Made by a program: the position numbers and the translations under genes. Of a stretch of 64,000 nucleotides of DNA, positions 8,418-17,858 are shown piece after piece (position 1 is the stretch's first letter; each line of letters starts with the position of its first letter). The notes beneath the pieces are model-generated. The model worked only from the letters and a program-made list of their open reading frames with translations. It made no database searches and was not told the DNA's origin. Source of the DNA: Lewinella sp. W8. Its GTDB lineage: Bacteria; Bacteroidota; Bacteroidia; Chitinophagales; Saprospiraceae. The DNA lies in NCBI RefSeq assembly GCF_004375085.3, contig NZ_SNAQ03000008.1:67531-131530 (forward strand), read 5' to 3'.

Positions 8418-8921
8418 GGCGCGAACGGCCTCCTCGGAAAGGACTTCGGGTCGGCGACGTCGCAATGCCCGCAACTTCGGACTGATGTAGTTCTGGCAGA
8501 AGGGGCGGTTGGGGTCCGTGCGGTAGTAATCCTGGTATTCGGGAGGCGAAGCGCGAAAGTGGTCAAACATAACCACTTCGGTCACCAGGGGAGCAGAGAA
8601 TCCCGTGCGCAAATCATCCAGGATGCCGCCGAATCGCACCCTATCCTGGTCCGAGAACGCATAGATGGCCGAACGGTAACGGTGCCGCAGGCCATGATTT
8701 ACGGTGGAAGCATGGGTTTCCAGGTGCACGGCAATCAAATCCTCGGCGGAGATGACGGCAGGATCAAAATGAACGATGACGGCCTCCGAAAAGGTGTCGT
8801 GGGGAGCCGATCCGGCAATCCATCCCTGGTCCACTTTTTCCACTCCACGAAGGGAAACGAATACCCCTTCGGTGCACCAGTGGCAGCCGCCACCCAGGCC
8901 AATTTTCTCGAACTTTTTCAC
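8397..8921 (-). CDS. msrA: Peptide-methionine (S)-S-oxide reductase MsrA
   Basis: Repairs methionine-S-sulfoxide in proteins using a catalytic cysteine. The N-terminal motif is GGGCHWCTEGVF rather than the common GCFWG/C form; downstream are GVEKVDQGWIAG, EAVIVHFDP and RYRSAIYAF, all MsrA landmarks, and a further Cys in RPFCQNYISPK that could act as resolving residue. No ATG fits: the open frame runs to 9149, but the family N-terminus begins at a GTG at 8921 (174 residues). Converges with and overlaps the helicase 3' end by 21 bp. Confidence 0.85.
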   Translation of the reverse strand: MKKFEKIGLGGGCHWCTEGVFVSLRGVEKVDQGWIAGSAPHDTFSEAVIVHFDPAVISAEDLIAVHLETHASTVNHGLRHRYRSAIYAFSDQDRVRFGGILDDLRTGFSAPLVTEVVMFDHFRASPPEYQDYYRTDPNRPFCQNYISPKLRALRRRRPEVLSEEAVRALTEEVP

Positions 8922-9044
8922 CCAAAAACAACACTTCCGGCTAATCAGGGGTTGACGGCTCTTTTGGAGACAAGCTGGCACCTGCACTCCGTTGCCCAAA
9001 AGTATCGCCCCTACGAATCCTATATTCCTTCTTACCTTCACGCC

Positions 9045-9197
9045 ATGACCCCGCCAAATGACCACCAAATCGATCCGGAACCCGGACTGGACGGACCTCC
9101 CGTACTCGGTAGCTGGAAAAATGTGTACCTGTTCGTGCTGGTACTCCACGCCGTCATCATCATTTTATTCTATCTCTTCTCACAAGCCTACGCATGA
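9045..9197 (+). CDS. 50-residue single-pass membrane protein, partner of the symporter
   Basis: MTPPNDHQIDPEPGLDG opens a proline- and acid-rich N-terminus of about 25 residues, followed by a single hydrophobic helix (NVYLFVLVLHAVIIILFYLF) and a short tail. Its TGA overlaps the ATG of the sodium:solute symporter (ATGA), so the two are translationally coupled. Small accessory membrane peptides precede other SSS transporters (for example DUF485 and DUF4212 proteins before acetate-type symporters), but I do not recognise this family. A role as a small transporter subunit is inference from the coupling. Confidence 0.8.
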   Translation: MTPPNDHQIDPEPGLDGPPVLGSWKNVYLFVLVLHAVIIILFYLFSQAYA

Positions 9198-10903
9198 GTA
9201 CGATTGACTGGTTGGTAATGACCGGCACCCTGGCCGCCATTGTGGGCTTCGGTGTCTGGAAGACAAGATCCGTAGACAACGTAAAGAGCTATCTGCTCGG
9301 TGACCGCGACCTGAAATGGTGGACCATCGGTCTGTCCGTGATGGCCACCCAGGCCAGCGCCATTACCTTTTTGAGTACCCCCGGACAAGCCTATGATGAT
9401 GGTCTGGGCTTCGCGCAATTTTACTTTGGCCTGCCCATCGCGATGGTCATCCTCTGCGTATTCGTCCTGCCGATTTACTACCGCTTACAGGTCTACACGG
9501 CCTACGAATACCTGGAGGGCCGCTTTGACGTACGCGTCCGCACCCTAACGGCCCTGCTCTTTCTGATTCAGCGGGGACTGGCCGCGGGCATTACCATTTA
9601 CGCTCCCGCCATCATTCTGTCCACCATTCTGGGCTGGTCACTCAGTTTGACGATCCTGGTGATCGGTGTGGTCGTCATTTTCTACACCGTGGTGGGGGGC
9701 ACGAAGGCCGTTTCGGTTACCCAAAAGCAGCAAATGATCGTGATCCTACTGGGGATGCTGGCCGCCGGCGTGGTGGTGGTGATGCGATTGCCCAGCGACG
9801 TGGGTCTGGCGGACGCCATGGGCGTGGCTGGTAAACTCGGCAAACTGGAGGTCGTGGACCTGAATTTCGACCTCAACGATCGTTACAACCTGTGGTCGGC
9901 CCTTCTGGGGGGAACCTTCCTTTTCCTGAGTTACTTCGGTACGGACCAGAGTCAGGTCCAGCGCTACCTTTCCGGCAAGAGCCTGACGGAAAGTAGACTG
10001 GGACTGCTCTTCAACGGTATTTTCAAGGTCCCGATGCAGTTCATGGTGCTCTTCGTGGGCATTCTCGTGTTCGTGTTTTTCCTGTTTACCGCTCCGCCGA
10101 TTCACTTCAATACGGCCAACCTGGACAACCTGCGCAATTCGTCGCTAGCCCCGGAACTCAGCGTGCTCGAAGAGGATTACGCTGCCGTTAACGCCGAAGC
10201 CAGCGCTGCTTCCACCGCCCTGGTAGAAGCCCTACGCACCGAGGAGGAAGCGACCATTGAGGCTGCCCAGACGCAGCTGCGTTCAGCCGTGGCGGAACGG
10301 CAATTGATTTCCGAGAAAGTCGATCACCTGATCGAACGGATGAACCCCGAGGCCATCGTGGAGGACCGCGATTACGTGTTCATCACCTTCATCACCCAGT
10401 ACCTGCCCGTGGGCCTCATCGGCTTGCTGCTTGCCGTGATTTTTTCCGCGGCCATGTCCAGTACCAGTTCGGAGCTGAACGCGCTGGCCACCACCTCGAT
10501 GGTGGACCTGTACCGCCGAAGCTTCGTACGCAACCGGGAAGACGACCATTACTTCAAGGCCAGCAAGTGGCTCACCATCATGTGGGGATGTATTGCGCTC
10601 GGATTTGCGGCCGTGGCGAATCTGTTCGACAACCTGATCCAGGCCGTCAACATCATCGGCTCGCTGTTTTACGGCGTGATTCTGGGCATCTTCGTGGTAG
10701 CCTTTTTCTTCAAGCGGGTGGGCAGTACGGCCGTGCTGATCGCCGCCCTGGTGGCCGAAATGATCGTAATCCTCACTTTCGTGGGGTACTGGCTGGGCTA
10801 CCATGATCTGGCCTACCTGTGGCTCAACCTGATCGGTTGCGTGATGACGGTATTCATCGCCCTGCTGTTCCCCAAAGTTCCCGCTAAAGAGACGGTGGGC
10901 TGA
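9194..10903 (+). CDS. Sodium:solute symporter (SSS/SLC5 family)
   Basis: A 569-residue polytopic membrane protein with the LeuT-fold SSS core: GVWKTRSVDNVKSYLLG, WWTIGLSVMATQASAITFLS and YYRLQVYTAYEYLEGRF. The substrate cannot be deduced. An insertion of about 70 residues (near 315-385), rich in Ala/Glu and predicted to be coiled coil (SVLEEDYAAVNAEASAAST onward), separates two membrane segments; this is longer than in well-studied symporters and is likely exposed to solvent. ATGA overlap with the upstream 50-residue membrane peptide gives a two-gene operon. Confidence 0.93.
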   Translation: MSTIDWLVMTGTLAAIVGFGVWKTRSVDNVKSYLLGDRDLKWWTIGLSVMATQASAITFLSTPGQAYDDGLGFAQFYFGLPIAMVILCVFVLPIYYRLQVYTAYEYLEGRFDVRVRTLTALLFLIQRGLAAGITIYAPAIILSTILGWSLSLTILVIGVVVIFYTVVGGTKAVSVTQKQQMIVILLGMLAAGVVVVMRLPSDVGLADAMGVAGKLGKLEVVDLNFDLNDRYNLWSALLGGTFLFLSYFGTDQSQVQRYLSGKSLTESRLGLLFNGIFKVPMQFMVLFVGILVFVFFLFTAPPIHFNTANLDNLRNSSLAPELSVLEEDYAAVNAEASAASTALVEALRTEEEATIEAAQTQLRSAVAERQLISEKVDHLIERMNPEAIVEDRDYVFITFITQYLPVGLIGLLLAVIFSAAMSSTSSELNALATTSMVDLYRRSFVRNREDDHYFKASKWLTIMWGCIALGFAAVANLFDNLIQAVNIIGSLFYGVILGIFVVAFFFKRVGSTAVLIAALVAEMIVILTFVGYWLGYHDLAYLWLNLIGCVMTVFIALLFPKVPAKETVG

Positions 10904-10986
10904 TACCGGAAAAAAGATCGTGATTCCGGTCTTTGTTGATCCGTCGAACGGGGGTTCCTTGTTCACTAAACCCTATCTTGCTCGAC

Positions 10987-13900
10987 ATGAAGCAACGTTT
11001 GATGTTCCTGCTCTTGCTCATGGTGGGAGCGGCTACCCTGTCGGCCCAGCACGAGGTACGGGGGCGGGTTACCGGCACCGACGGAGAAGGATTGATCGGG
11101 GCGACCGTCCGCGACCCGGCCTCCGGCCGGGGCACGGCCACCGACCTCGACGGATCCTACGCCCTCACCCTGCCGGACAGTACCGGCCGCCTTACCTACT
11201 CCTACACCGGGATGAAATCCCGCACCCTCAGGGTCGCTGGCAAGGGCGGGGTGATTAACGTCGTCCTGCGCGAAGACGCCGCCATGCTCCAGGAAGTTAC
11301 CGTCACGGCCTACCGCGGGGAGCAGAAGGCCAGTGAAACGGTGGGCAGCTACGCCACCGTAGAGATGACCGAAACCCTCACGGACCGCCCCGTGGAAAGC
11401 CTCGATAAACTGCTCGAAGGCGTGGCCGCCGGGGTGCAGGTGCAGATCAATACCGGTGAACCGGGCCGACCGGTGCAGGTGCAGGTCCGGGGGCAGGGCT
11501 CCATCCCGGGCAACCTGAGTACGTTTTCGGCCTCCACCCAACCCCTCTTCGTGCTGGACGGCGTACCGCTCTTCGACGTGACGGAGCAACCCACGAGCGC
11601 CTCCTCCGGCGGGGCTATTTTCAGTGACGGCAACAGCCTGGCACTGAATCCCCTGACCTTCATCAACCCGGACGACATCCAGAACATCACCATTTTGCGC
11701 GACGCCAGCGCGACGGCCCTCTACGGGAGTGATGCGAGCAACGGCGTGATCCTGATCACCACCAAGTCGGGCCGGGCGGGGCCAACCCAGGTCAACCTGA
11801 GCGTCCGCACGGGATTCGCTAACCCCATCAACGAGATCAAGTACCTCAACACCGAGCAGTATTTGGAGCTGGCCCGGGAAACGGCCTTCAACTCCGGCAA
11901 TAATCCCGCCGAAGCGGGGCCGAGTGACGTGGATACCGACTGGCGGTCGCTGGTGCAGCAAACGGCCACCAACACCGACATCGACCTCAACCTCTCCGGC
12001 GGCAACGATCGCTTCCGGTACCGCCTGGCGGCGGGCTACGCCGTGCTGGAAAGTATCCACCGTAGCAACGGCCTGCGGACGGGGACCTTCTCCCTGAGCA
12101 TGACGGCCGACCTGCACCCGAAACTCGAATTGTACACCCGGATCAACGGCGGCGCCCAGCGGAAAGATAACGTCAGCACCTACGCCGCCTTCTCCTACCC
12201 GCCGAATCTTGACCCCTTCCTGCCCGACGGCAGCTTCAACGACCAGGGTACTTTCCTCAACCGGCCTAACCCCCTGGCGGCCCTGGCCCAAAACGAAAAC
12301 TACACCGACAGCCGCAATCTCAACGGCACCCTCCGCCTGCGCTATGACCCCACACAGGAGATCAACTTCCGGGGCCAGGTGGGCATCGACGTCAACCAGA
12401 ACAGTCAGTTTCGTTACGACAGTGCCCTGAACGGGTCCGGCAGAACGCGCAATGGTCGCCTGGTGCTCTCTGACCGTGACAACACCCAGTGGGTCGCCAA
12501 TCTGCAGGGCAGCTACCAGCCCAAATCACTGGGAGATCACCACCCCTTTTTCCTCCTCGGGGGCGAACTGCAACGGCAGGACCGTTTCAATCTGGTGGCG
12601 CAGGGCACGGACTTTCCCTTTGACGACCTGCGACGACTGGCTTTCCTGCCCCGCGAGAATACCGACACCGACGAGAGCATCTTCGAGCGAGCAAAAGTAT
12701 CCGGCTACAGTGAGCTGTCCTATAATTACGACTACCGCTACTTCTTCAAGGCCAACGCCCGGCTGGACGCTACCTCCCTGTTTGGGGGAGACACTCAGGC
12801 CGACGTTTTCTACGCCATCGGCGGCAACTGGAACTTCAGCGAGGAGGGCTTTATGGCCAGCCGTCCGCTGGGCATCACCAGCGGACGGTTGGGGGTCTCC
12901 TACGGGGTGACGGGCAACAGCCGGATCGGGGTATACACCGCCCAGGGACTCTATCGGATTGACGACGTCGACTACGGCGGTCAGTTTCCCCTCATCCCCT
13001 CCGCCCCCATCAATGACCTGCTGGGTTGGGAGCGGAAACGCCAGCTTAACCTGAGCCTCCAGGTCCGCTTCATTGAGGACCGGCTGGGCGTCAACTTTGA
13101 GTTTTACCGCAACCTCACCGTTGGGGGTATCTTCAACGTGCAGGTGCCCAACGCCAGTGGATTCCCCAACATTGTGGCCAACATTGCCACCATCCTGAAC
13201 TACGGTCCCGAGCTGACGGTTACCTGGCGTCCGCGGGGAGCGGACGGCCGGGGCTACAACGCCCGCCTGACGGCCTCGCGGAACTTCAACCGTCTGGTGT
13301 CCATTGACACCGGGGAACTCCCCACAGGATTCTCGACCACGCGTAACGGCCAGATCCTTACGCCCGGCTTTGACCTGAACATCATTTACGGAGTGCCCAG
13401 CCTGGGCGTCAACCCCCAGACCGGTGACGAAGAATGGCTGCTCGCCACCGGCGAGCGCACCACCGATGCCGCTCAGGCGCGCCGGCCGGAGAACCTGGTG
13501 CCCCTCGGGCGGTCCGCGCCCGAAGTGTTCGGTGGCTTGCTGCAGAGCTACGACTTTGGTCCCCTGCGCCTCAGTGCCCTGATCAACTTCAGCTACGGCA
13601 GTACGGTGCGGGTCAATAGCCTCACCTTCACTGACGGTCGGCAGATCGGCTTCAACAACCAGAGCGTAAACCAGCTGGATCGCTGGCAGCTACCCGGAGA
13701 CGTGACGGATACCCCGCGGCTACGGCTTGACGCTCCGTTGGTGAGTGCCAGCAGCCGGTACCTGTACGACCTGAACTTCATCCAGCTGGCGACCGTGGGA
13801 GCCAGCCTCGATTTGCGCGAGCTGGGCATCACCTGGGGCACCGGGCGGACGCTCACGGCCTCCTTCAACGTGAACAACGTGGGCTACCTCTACGACGACG

Positions 13901-13992
13901 ACACTCCGCGGGACCGCAACGGAGTGGCCGAGTATCGATTTAACTTTCCGGAGCAGCGGGCCTTTGTCTTCGGCATCAAAGCGGGATGGTAA
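10987..13992 (+). CDS. SusC/RagA-type TonB-dependent outer-membrane transporter
   Basis: 1001 residues. Signal peptide MKQRLMFLLLLMVGAATLSA, then a carboxypeptidase-regulatory-like domain (EVRGRVTGTDGEGLIGATV), a plug domain (VQVRGQGSIPGN, PLFVLDGVP, ILRDASATALYGSDASNGVI) and a 22-strand barrel ending RAFVFGIKAGW. With the SusD partner it forms a lidded importer for oligosaccharides, peptides or other nutrients. The start at 10987 is chosen over the longer frame (10933) because it gives a proper signal peptide. SusD follows with a TAATG overlap. Confidence 0.95.
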   Translation: MKQRLMFLLLLMVGAATLSAQHEVRGRVTGTDGEGLIGATVRDPASGRGTATDLDGSYALTLPDSTGRLTYSYTGMKSRTLRVAGKGGVINVVLREDAAMLQEVTVTAYRGEQKASETVGSYATVEMTETLTDRPVESLDKLLEGVAAGVQVQINTGEPGRPVQVQVRGQGSIPGNLSTFSASTQPLFVLDGVPLFDVTEQPTSASSGGAIFSDGNSLALNPLTFINPDDIQNITILRDASATALYGSDASNGVILITTKSGRAGPTQVNLSVRTGFANPINEIKYLNTEQYLELARETAFNSGNNPAEAGPSDVDTDWRSLVQQTATNTDIDLNLSGGNDRFRYRLAAGYAVLESIHRSNGLRTGTFSLSMTADLHPKLELYTRINGGAQRKDNVSTYAAFSYPPNLDPFLPDGSFNDQGTFLNRPNPLAALAQNENYTDSRNLNGTLRLRYDPTQEINFRGQVGIDVNQNSQFRYDSALNGSGRTRNGRLVLSDRDNTQWVANLQGSYQPKSLGDHHPFFLLGGELQRQDRFNLVAQGTDFPFDDLRRLAFLPRENTDTDESIFERAKVSGYSELSYNYDYRYFFKANARLDATSLFGGDTQADVFYAIGGNWNFSEEGFMASRPLGITSGRLGVSYGVTGNSRIGVYTAQGLYRIDDVDYGGQFPLIPSAPINDLLGWERKRQLNLSLQVRFIEDRLGVNFEFYRNLTVGGIFNVQVPNASGFPNIVANIATILNYGPELTVTWRPRGADGRGYNARLTASRNFNRLVSIDTGELPTGFSTTRNGQILTPGFDLNIIYGVPSLGVNPQTGDEEWLLATGERTTDAAQARRPENLVPLGRSAPEVFGGLLQSYDFGPLRLSALINFSYGSTVRVNSLTFTDGRQIGFNNQSVNQLDRWQLPGDVTDTPRLRLDAPLVSASSRYLYDLNFIQLATVGASLDLRELGITWGTGRTLTASFNVNNVGYLYDDDTPRDRNGVAEYRFNFPEQRAFVFGIKAGW

Positions 13993-15407
13993 TGCGAAAA
14001 ATATGGATGCTCTTATTGCCGCTCCTTGGCTGGTTGAGCTGCGGAAATTTTCTGGATATCGAGCCCCAGGACGAACTTTCCCGGGCCGAAGCGCTGTCGA
14101 CTATTCGCGGCATCGACGCCATCCTGGTCGGCGCCTACCAGCAACTGAGTTTCACCGATTATTACGCCCAGAGCTTCTTGTTTTTCCCGGAGATGGTGGG
14201 CAACCTGGTGCCCCTTGACGATAATGCCGGCAGCGTGTTGCGATACCGGCAGGTGCACGACCTGAACGTACCGTCGGATTACGAAGGGAGTGCGCTCAAT
14301 CAGTTGTATGACCGTCCCTTTACCCTGCTCTACGCAGTCAACGACGTGCTGGCGGCGCTTCCCGACCTGGAAGAAGGGACGCCGGAGCAACGGGCGTCGC
14401 TACGTGGGGAAGCTTTGCACCTGCGCGCCGTCGCCCACTTTGACATGGTCCGAGTTTTTGCCCAGGCCCCTGGCTTCAGCAACGGGGCGGCCCATCCCGG
14501 CATTCCGCTGATTGATCGTCCGCTGGGCGTGCTCGACCAACCCTCCCGGGCCACGGTCGCGGAAATTTACGACCTCATCGTCCGGGACCTGACGGAGGCC
14601 GCCGACCTGGTGGACCCGAGCTTCTCCCGGCGCAACGGAGACAATGTCTGGATCGAGCCGGCGGTCGTTTTGGGCGCCTTAGCGCGGGTGCAAGCCTACC
14701 GCGAAGACTGGCAAAGTTGTGCGGAATTCGCCACCCGGGCCATTACCGCAAGCGGACGGGAACTCACCCCCCGCGAAACCTACCTGGAAGCCTGGGAGGA
14801 TCGTGATCTCCCCGAAACCCTGTGGCGGATCGATATTCAACGCCTCCTCACTTCCAGCGGTGGCACCTCTCCGGCCCGGATTGCGGGACGGGGAGAAGAA
14901 GACCCCCTCTGCCGCGTCAGTGAGGACCTGATGAGCCTCTTTGCGCCCGACGATCTGCGCCGACAACTCTACCCCCAGGACACCCGGGGCTTCCGGCTGA
15001 CGGCCAAGTACCCCTTTTCTCCCTCCGCCATCTTCAACCCCATCTACCTGCGGCTTTCGGAACTCTACCTGCTGCGCGCCGAAGCCAACGCAGCCCTGAA
15101 CAACGATGCACTGGCGCAGGCCGACTACGACCTCATCCACCAGCGGGCCGTCCTGAACGCGCCCCCCATTACGTTGACCGGACCGGAACTTCTGGAGGAA
15201 ATCCGCCGGGAACGACGGCGGGAACTGGCCCTGGAGGGGCACCTGCTCTTTGACCTGAGTCGGTGGGGTGCCGACATTGACCGGGACGACTGCGCGGGTT
15301 CCGTTCGCTTTTGTGACCTGACTTACCCAAGTCCCTACTTCATCCTGCCCATTCCGGAGGACGCCCTTTTCCGCAACCCAAATTTGACGCAAAATGAAGG
15401 CTACTAG
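13992..15407 (+). CDS. SusD/RagB-type surface nutrient-binding lipoprotein
   Basis: 471 residues. Lipoprotein signal with lipobox LLGWLSC-G followed by NFLDIEPQDEL, the standard SusD opening; C-terminal RRERRRELALEGHLLFDLSRWG is the SusD/RagB signature. TPR-rich fold that caps the SusC barrel and binds the ligand. The start at 13992 (TAATG with the SusC stop) is preferred over the ATG two codons upstream. Confidence 0.95.
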   Translation: MRKIWMLLLPLLGWLSCGNFLDIEPQDELSRAEALSTIRGIDAILVGAYQQLSFTDYYAQSFLFFPEMVGNLVPLDDNAGSVLRYRQVHDLNVPSDYEGSALNQLYDRPFTLLYAVNDVLAALPDLEEGTPEQRASLRGEALHLRAVAHFDMVRVFAQAPGFSNGAAHPGIPLIDRPLGVLDQPSRATVAEIYDLIVRDLTEAADLVDPSFSRRNGDNVWIEPAVVLGALARVQAYREDWQSCAEFATRAITASGRELTPRETYLEAWEDRDLPETLWRIDIQRLLTSSGGTSPARIAGRGEEDPLCRVSEDLMSLFAPDDLRRQLYPQDTRGFRLTAKYPFSPSAIFNPIYLRLSELYLLRAEANAALNNDALAQADYDLIHQRAVLNAPPITLTGPELLEEIRRERRRELALEGHLLFDLSRWGADIDRDDCAGSVRFCDLTYPSPYFILPIPEDALFRNPNLTQNEGY

Positions 15408-16326
15408 TACCCTGTGGGGCGGTCTCCTGGTCCTGATCGTCCTGATCGCGGGCTGCCGCCCGGACGCCTCCCCCACCAACAGTGCTCCGCCCCAACTGGG
15501 CTGGGGAGATACCGAAGTAAGCCTTTCCGTGGTAAACGGGACGGCACAGTTGACGGCCTTTCTAACGCGGCCGGTCCGCCAGGAACTGAGCATACCGCTG
15601 GCCATCTCCGGCACGGCCATTCCGGGGCAAGACTATACGCTGCCCGGTGGAGACGTGCTCATTTTCGCGGCGGGCACCTCGGAGGCCAGCATCACCTTTC
15701 AAACCGACTCGAACCCCGACGAAGACCGCATCACCAAGATGCTCACCGTAGAGATTCCCACCAGCGAGGATTATCGGCTGGCGGAGGATCGCGCCGTAGC
15801 CACCCTCACCTTTGGCCTCAACAATACGGTCAACCTCGAACTGTGGGCTGACGGTACCTCCTTCCCGCAACTCTGGGGGTATACTACCTTTGGACCGGAC
15901 CCCGTCCCCCCGACGGGCCGCACCGGCCAGTTTTTTGCCTTCGCCTATCAGAGCAACACTATGGAAAATACCATCGGCTTCCTGGGCGACCGGCCGGAAG
16001 TCAGCACCAATGTGCTGAACATCGTGCGGATTTACGACGACCTCTCCGCCTTTTCCATGGGGGTCCGACTGCCGAATCTCCTCAAATTCACTCCCGCCGA
16101 AGAGGGGGCGACTGCGGGAACGGTTGAGGTCATCCCTCAGGACGTGTTCATTCAACGGATTTCTTCCTCCGACTTGCCGGATTTCACCATCGGGCTCTCC
16201 GGGAGTGGCACCTACGACGAAACGACCGGCATCATCCTGCTCGACGTTCATTTTGACGAAACGGACATCGGCGGACCGGCGGATACGCTGCGGCGGTATT
16301 CTTTGGAGGCGAGTCAGCGGAACTAG
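15394..16326 (+). CDS. Surface lipoprotein with Calx-beta-like segment, third gene of the Sus operon
   Basis: 310 residues; lipobox LIVLIAGC-R. Residues about 45-150 resemble a Calx-beta domain (AISGTAIPGQDYTLPGG, DEDRITKMLTVEIPT). The rest is beta-rich and unassigned. It overlaps susD by 14 bp and so is co-expressed; such third-position lipoproteins (SusE/F-like) usually sit on the cell surface and help bind the substrate. No glycoside hydrolase or peptidase accompanies the operon, so the substrate is unknown. Confidence 0.8.
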   Translation: MKATSTLWGGLLVLIVLIAGCRPDASPTNSAPPQLGWGDTEVSLSVVNGTAQLTAFLTRPVRQELSIPLAISGTAIPGQDYTLPGGDVLIFAAGTSEASITFQTDSNPDEDRITKMLTVEIPTSEDYRLAEDRAVATLTFGLNNTVNLELWADGTSFPQLWGYTTFGPDPVPPTGRTGQFFAFAYQSNTMENTIGFLGDRPEVSTNVLNIVRIYDDLSAFSMGVRLPNLLKFTPAEEGATAGTVEVIPQDVFIQRISSSDLPDFTIGLSGSGTYDETTGIILLDVHFDETDIGGPADTLRRYSLEASQRN

Positions 16327-16361
16327 GGGCTGGTTGCTGGTTAGTTGGTTGCTGGTTGGCT

Positions 16362-16424
16362 CGTTACTCGCTCATCGGATGCCTCCGGAACGCAGTGGAG
16401 GGTCATCCGATGTGTCGAGTAACG
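16362..16424. repeat. Long imperfect hairpin after the Sus operon
   Basis: Nested inverted segments: CGTTACTCG (16362-16370) with CGAGTAACG (16416-16424), ATCGGAT with ATCCGAT, and CCTCC with GGAGG, around a loop of about 10 nt. It lies 36 bp beyond the lipoprotein stop and could end or protect the transcript, although no T-tract follows. Confidence 0.6.
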
Positions 16425-16480
16425 ATGAGCGCTCCTTGGCTTATTTCTTTCCGTAATGAACCTTTTCTCCTTAGCCTGTA

Positions 16481-16584
16481 CGACCGGCTTGCGGAGCTAG
16501 CCTTTTCCGTACACTTCTCCTCAGCCTCAGCATTGCGACCGGCTTGCGGAGCAAGCCTTTTCCGTACACTTCTCCTCAGCCTCC
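16481..16584. repeat. Two direct copies of a 55-bp unit built on the GGCTTGC-GGA-GCAAGCC palindrome
   Basis: Copies at 16481-16529 and 16536-16584 share cgaccggcttgcggagc, agccttttccgtac and acttctcctcagcctc almost exactly. The core palindrome GGCTTGC-GGA-GCAAGCC is the element also found near 2.2 kb and 21.2 kb. The stretch 16327-16649 holds these repeats and no gene. Confidence 0.75.
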
Positions 16585-16649
16585 GCCTTGATCCTGAATC
16601 CTGTATCCTCAACCCTGACTCCTCTCTCCCTTATTCTTACCTTCGCGCC

Positions 16650-17858
16650 ATGGCCAAAAAATTCTACGCTGCTCATCTTGATGCGATCGCCGAGGCACTG
16701 CAAAACATTTTCCGTGAAGGGGCTTACGCCGACCGGGAGATTACCCGGGTGCTGAAGGCCGACCGTCGGCGCGGGAGTAAAGATCGGGCCTTCATCGCGG
16801 AGCATACCTACGGCATCGTGCGCTACTACCGTTTGTTGACGCACCTGCTGGGTAAAAAGCCGAAAAAACAAAAGGAGTGGTGGCCGCTGATTGGCATCCA
16901 TCTGATGCTGCAGGGTTATGAACTCCCACCCTGGCGGGAGTTTGAGTCGCTGGATAAAGACGCCATCCTGAAAAAGCACGCGGAGGCGCAGGACGAACGT
17001 CCGCTCCGGGAGAGTATCCCCGACTGGCTGGACAAAGTGGGTGCAGAACAGCTGGGCGAGCAATGGTCGGCTACGCTTTCGGCCCTGAACGAAACCGCCC
17101 CGGTCGTTTTACGGGCCAACCGGTTGAAGGCCAGTCCGGCAGACGTCGCCGCTTCCCTGAAAAAAGAGGGCATCCTCACCGAGCCCATCGGGGCGGATGC
17201 GCTGCTGGTCACCGAGCGCAAGAATCTCTTTCGCACCGAGGCCTTCCGACGGGGCATGTTTGAGGTGCAGGATTTCAGTAGTCAGCAGGCGGCGCCCAGC
17301 CTGGAGGTCAGTCCCGGGCAGACGGTGATTGACGCCTGCGCCGGTGCCGGCGGCAAGAGCCTGCACCTGGCCGCCCTGATGGAAAACAAGGGGCAACTGC
17401 TCAGTCTGGACATTCACGAGTGGAAACTGAAGGAACTCAAGAAACGGGCGCGCCGCAACGGCGTGAGTAATCTGGAAACCCGGGTCATTACCAGCTCCAA
17501 GGTCATCAAACGGCTGCACGGGCGAGCGGACCGCCTGTTGCTGGACGTTCCCTGTACGGGCCTTGGCGTCCTGCGCCGCAACCCGGACGCCAAGTGGAAA
17601 CTGAACCAGGACTTCATTGACCGGGTGGTAAAAGAGCAGCAGGAAATTCTGGAGCGCTACGCGAAAATGGTGAAGCCCGGCGGGAAAATGGTCTACGCTA
17701 CCTGTAGCATCCTGCCGCAGGAGAACGAACGGCAGGTGGAAGGATTTCTCGGCAGTCCGGCCGGCGAGGGCTGGACGCTGGAGCACCACCACACTTACTT
17801 CCCCCAGGAGGAGGGGTATGACGGTTTTTTTGTGAGCCGGTTGGTGAAGGCTACTTAG
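16650..17858 (+). CDS. RsmB/NOP-type RNA (cytosine-C5) methyltransferase
   Basis: 402 residues. The N-terminal half is a NusB-like helical domain; the C-terminal half is the SAM-binding catalytic domain: VIDACAGAGGKSLHLA (motif I), DRLLLDVPCTGLGVLRRNPD with the PC cysteine of motif IV, and VYATCSILPQENERQV with the TC cysteine of motif VI, the two cysteines used by m5C enzymes. The target is rRNA or tRNA. The start at 16650 is chosen because the frame upstream runs through repeats, and ATGGCCAAAAAATTC follows a TACCTTCG promoter-like element. The last 8 bp overlap the convergent cyclase. Confidence 0.92.
   Translation: MAKKFYAAHLDAIAEALQNIFREGAYADREITRVLKADRRRGSKDRAFIAEHTYGIVRYYRLLTHLLGKKPKKQKEWWPLIGIHLMLQGYELPPWREFESLDKDAILKKHAEAQDERPLRESIPDWLDKVGAEQLGEQWSATLSALNETAPVVLRANRLKASPADVAASLKKEGILTEPIGADALLVTERKNLFRTEAFRRGMFEVQDFSSQQAAPSLEVSPGQTVIDACAGAGGKSLHLAALMENKGQLLSLDIHEWKLKELKKRARRNGVSNLETRVITSSKVIKRLHGRADRLLLDVPCTGLGVLRRNPDAKWKLNQDFIDRVVKEQQEILERYAKMVKPGGKMVYATCSILPQENERQVEGFLGSPAGEGWTLEHHHTYFPQEEGYDGFFVSRLVKAT

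Noticed and set aside
10966-12291. 441-residue ORF antisense to the SusC gene
   Set aside because: Antisense to a clear TonB receptor; composition typical of complementary-strand shadows.
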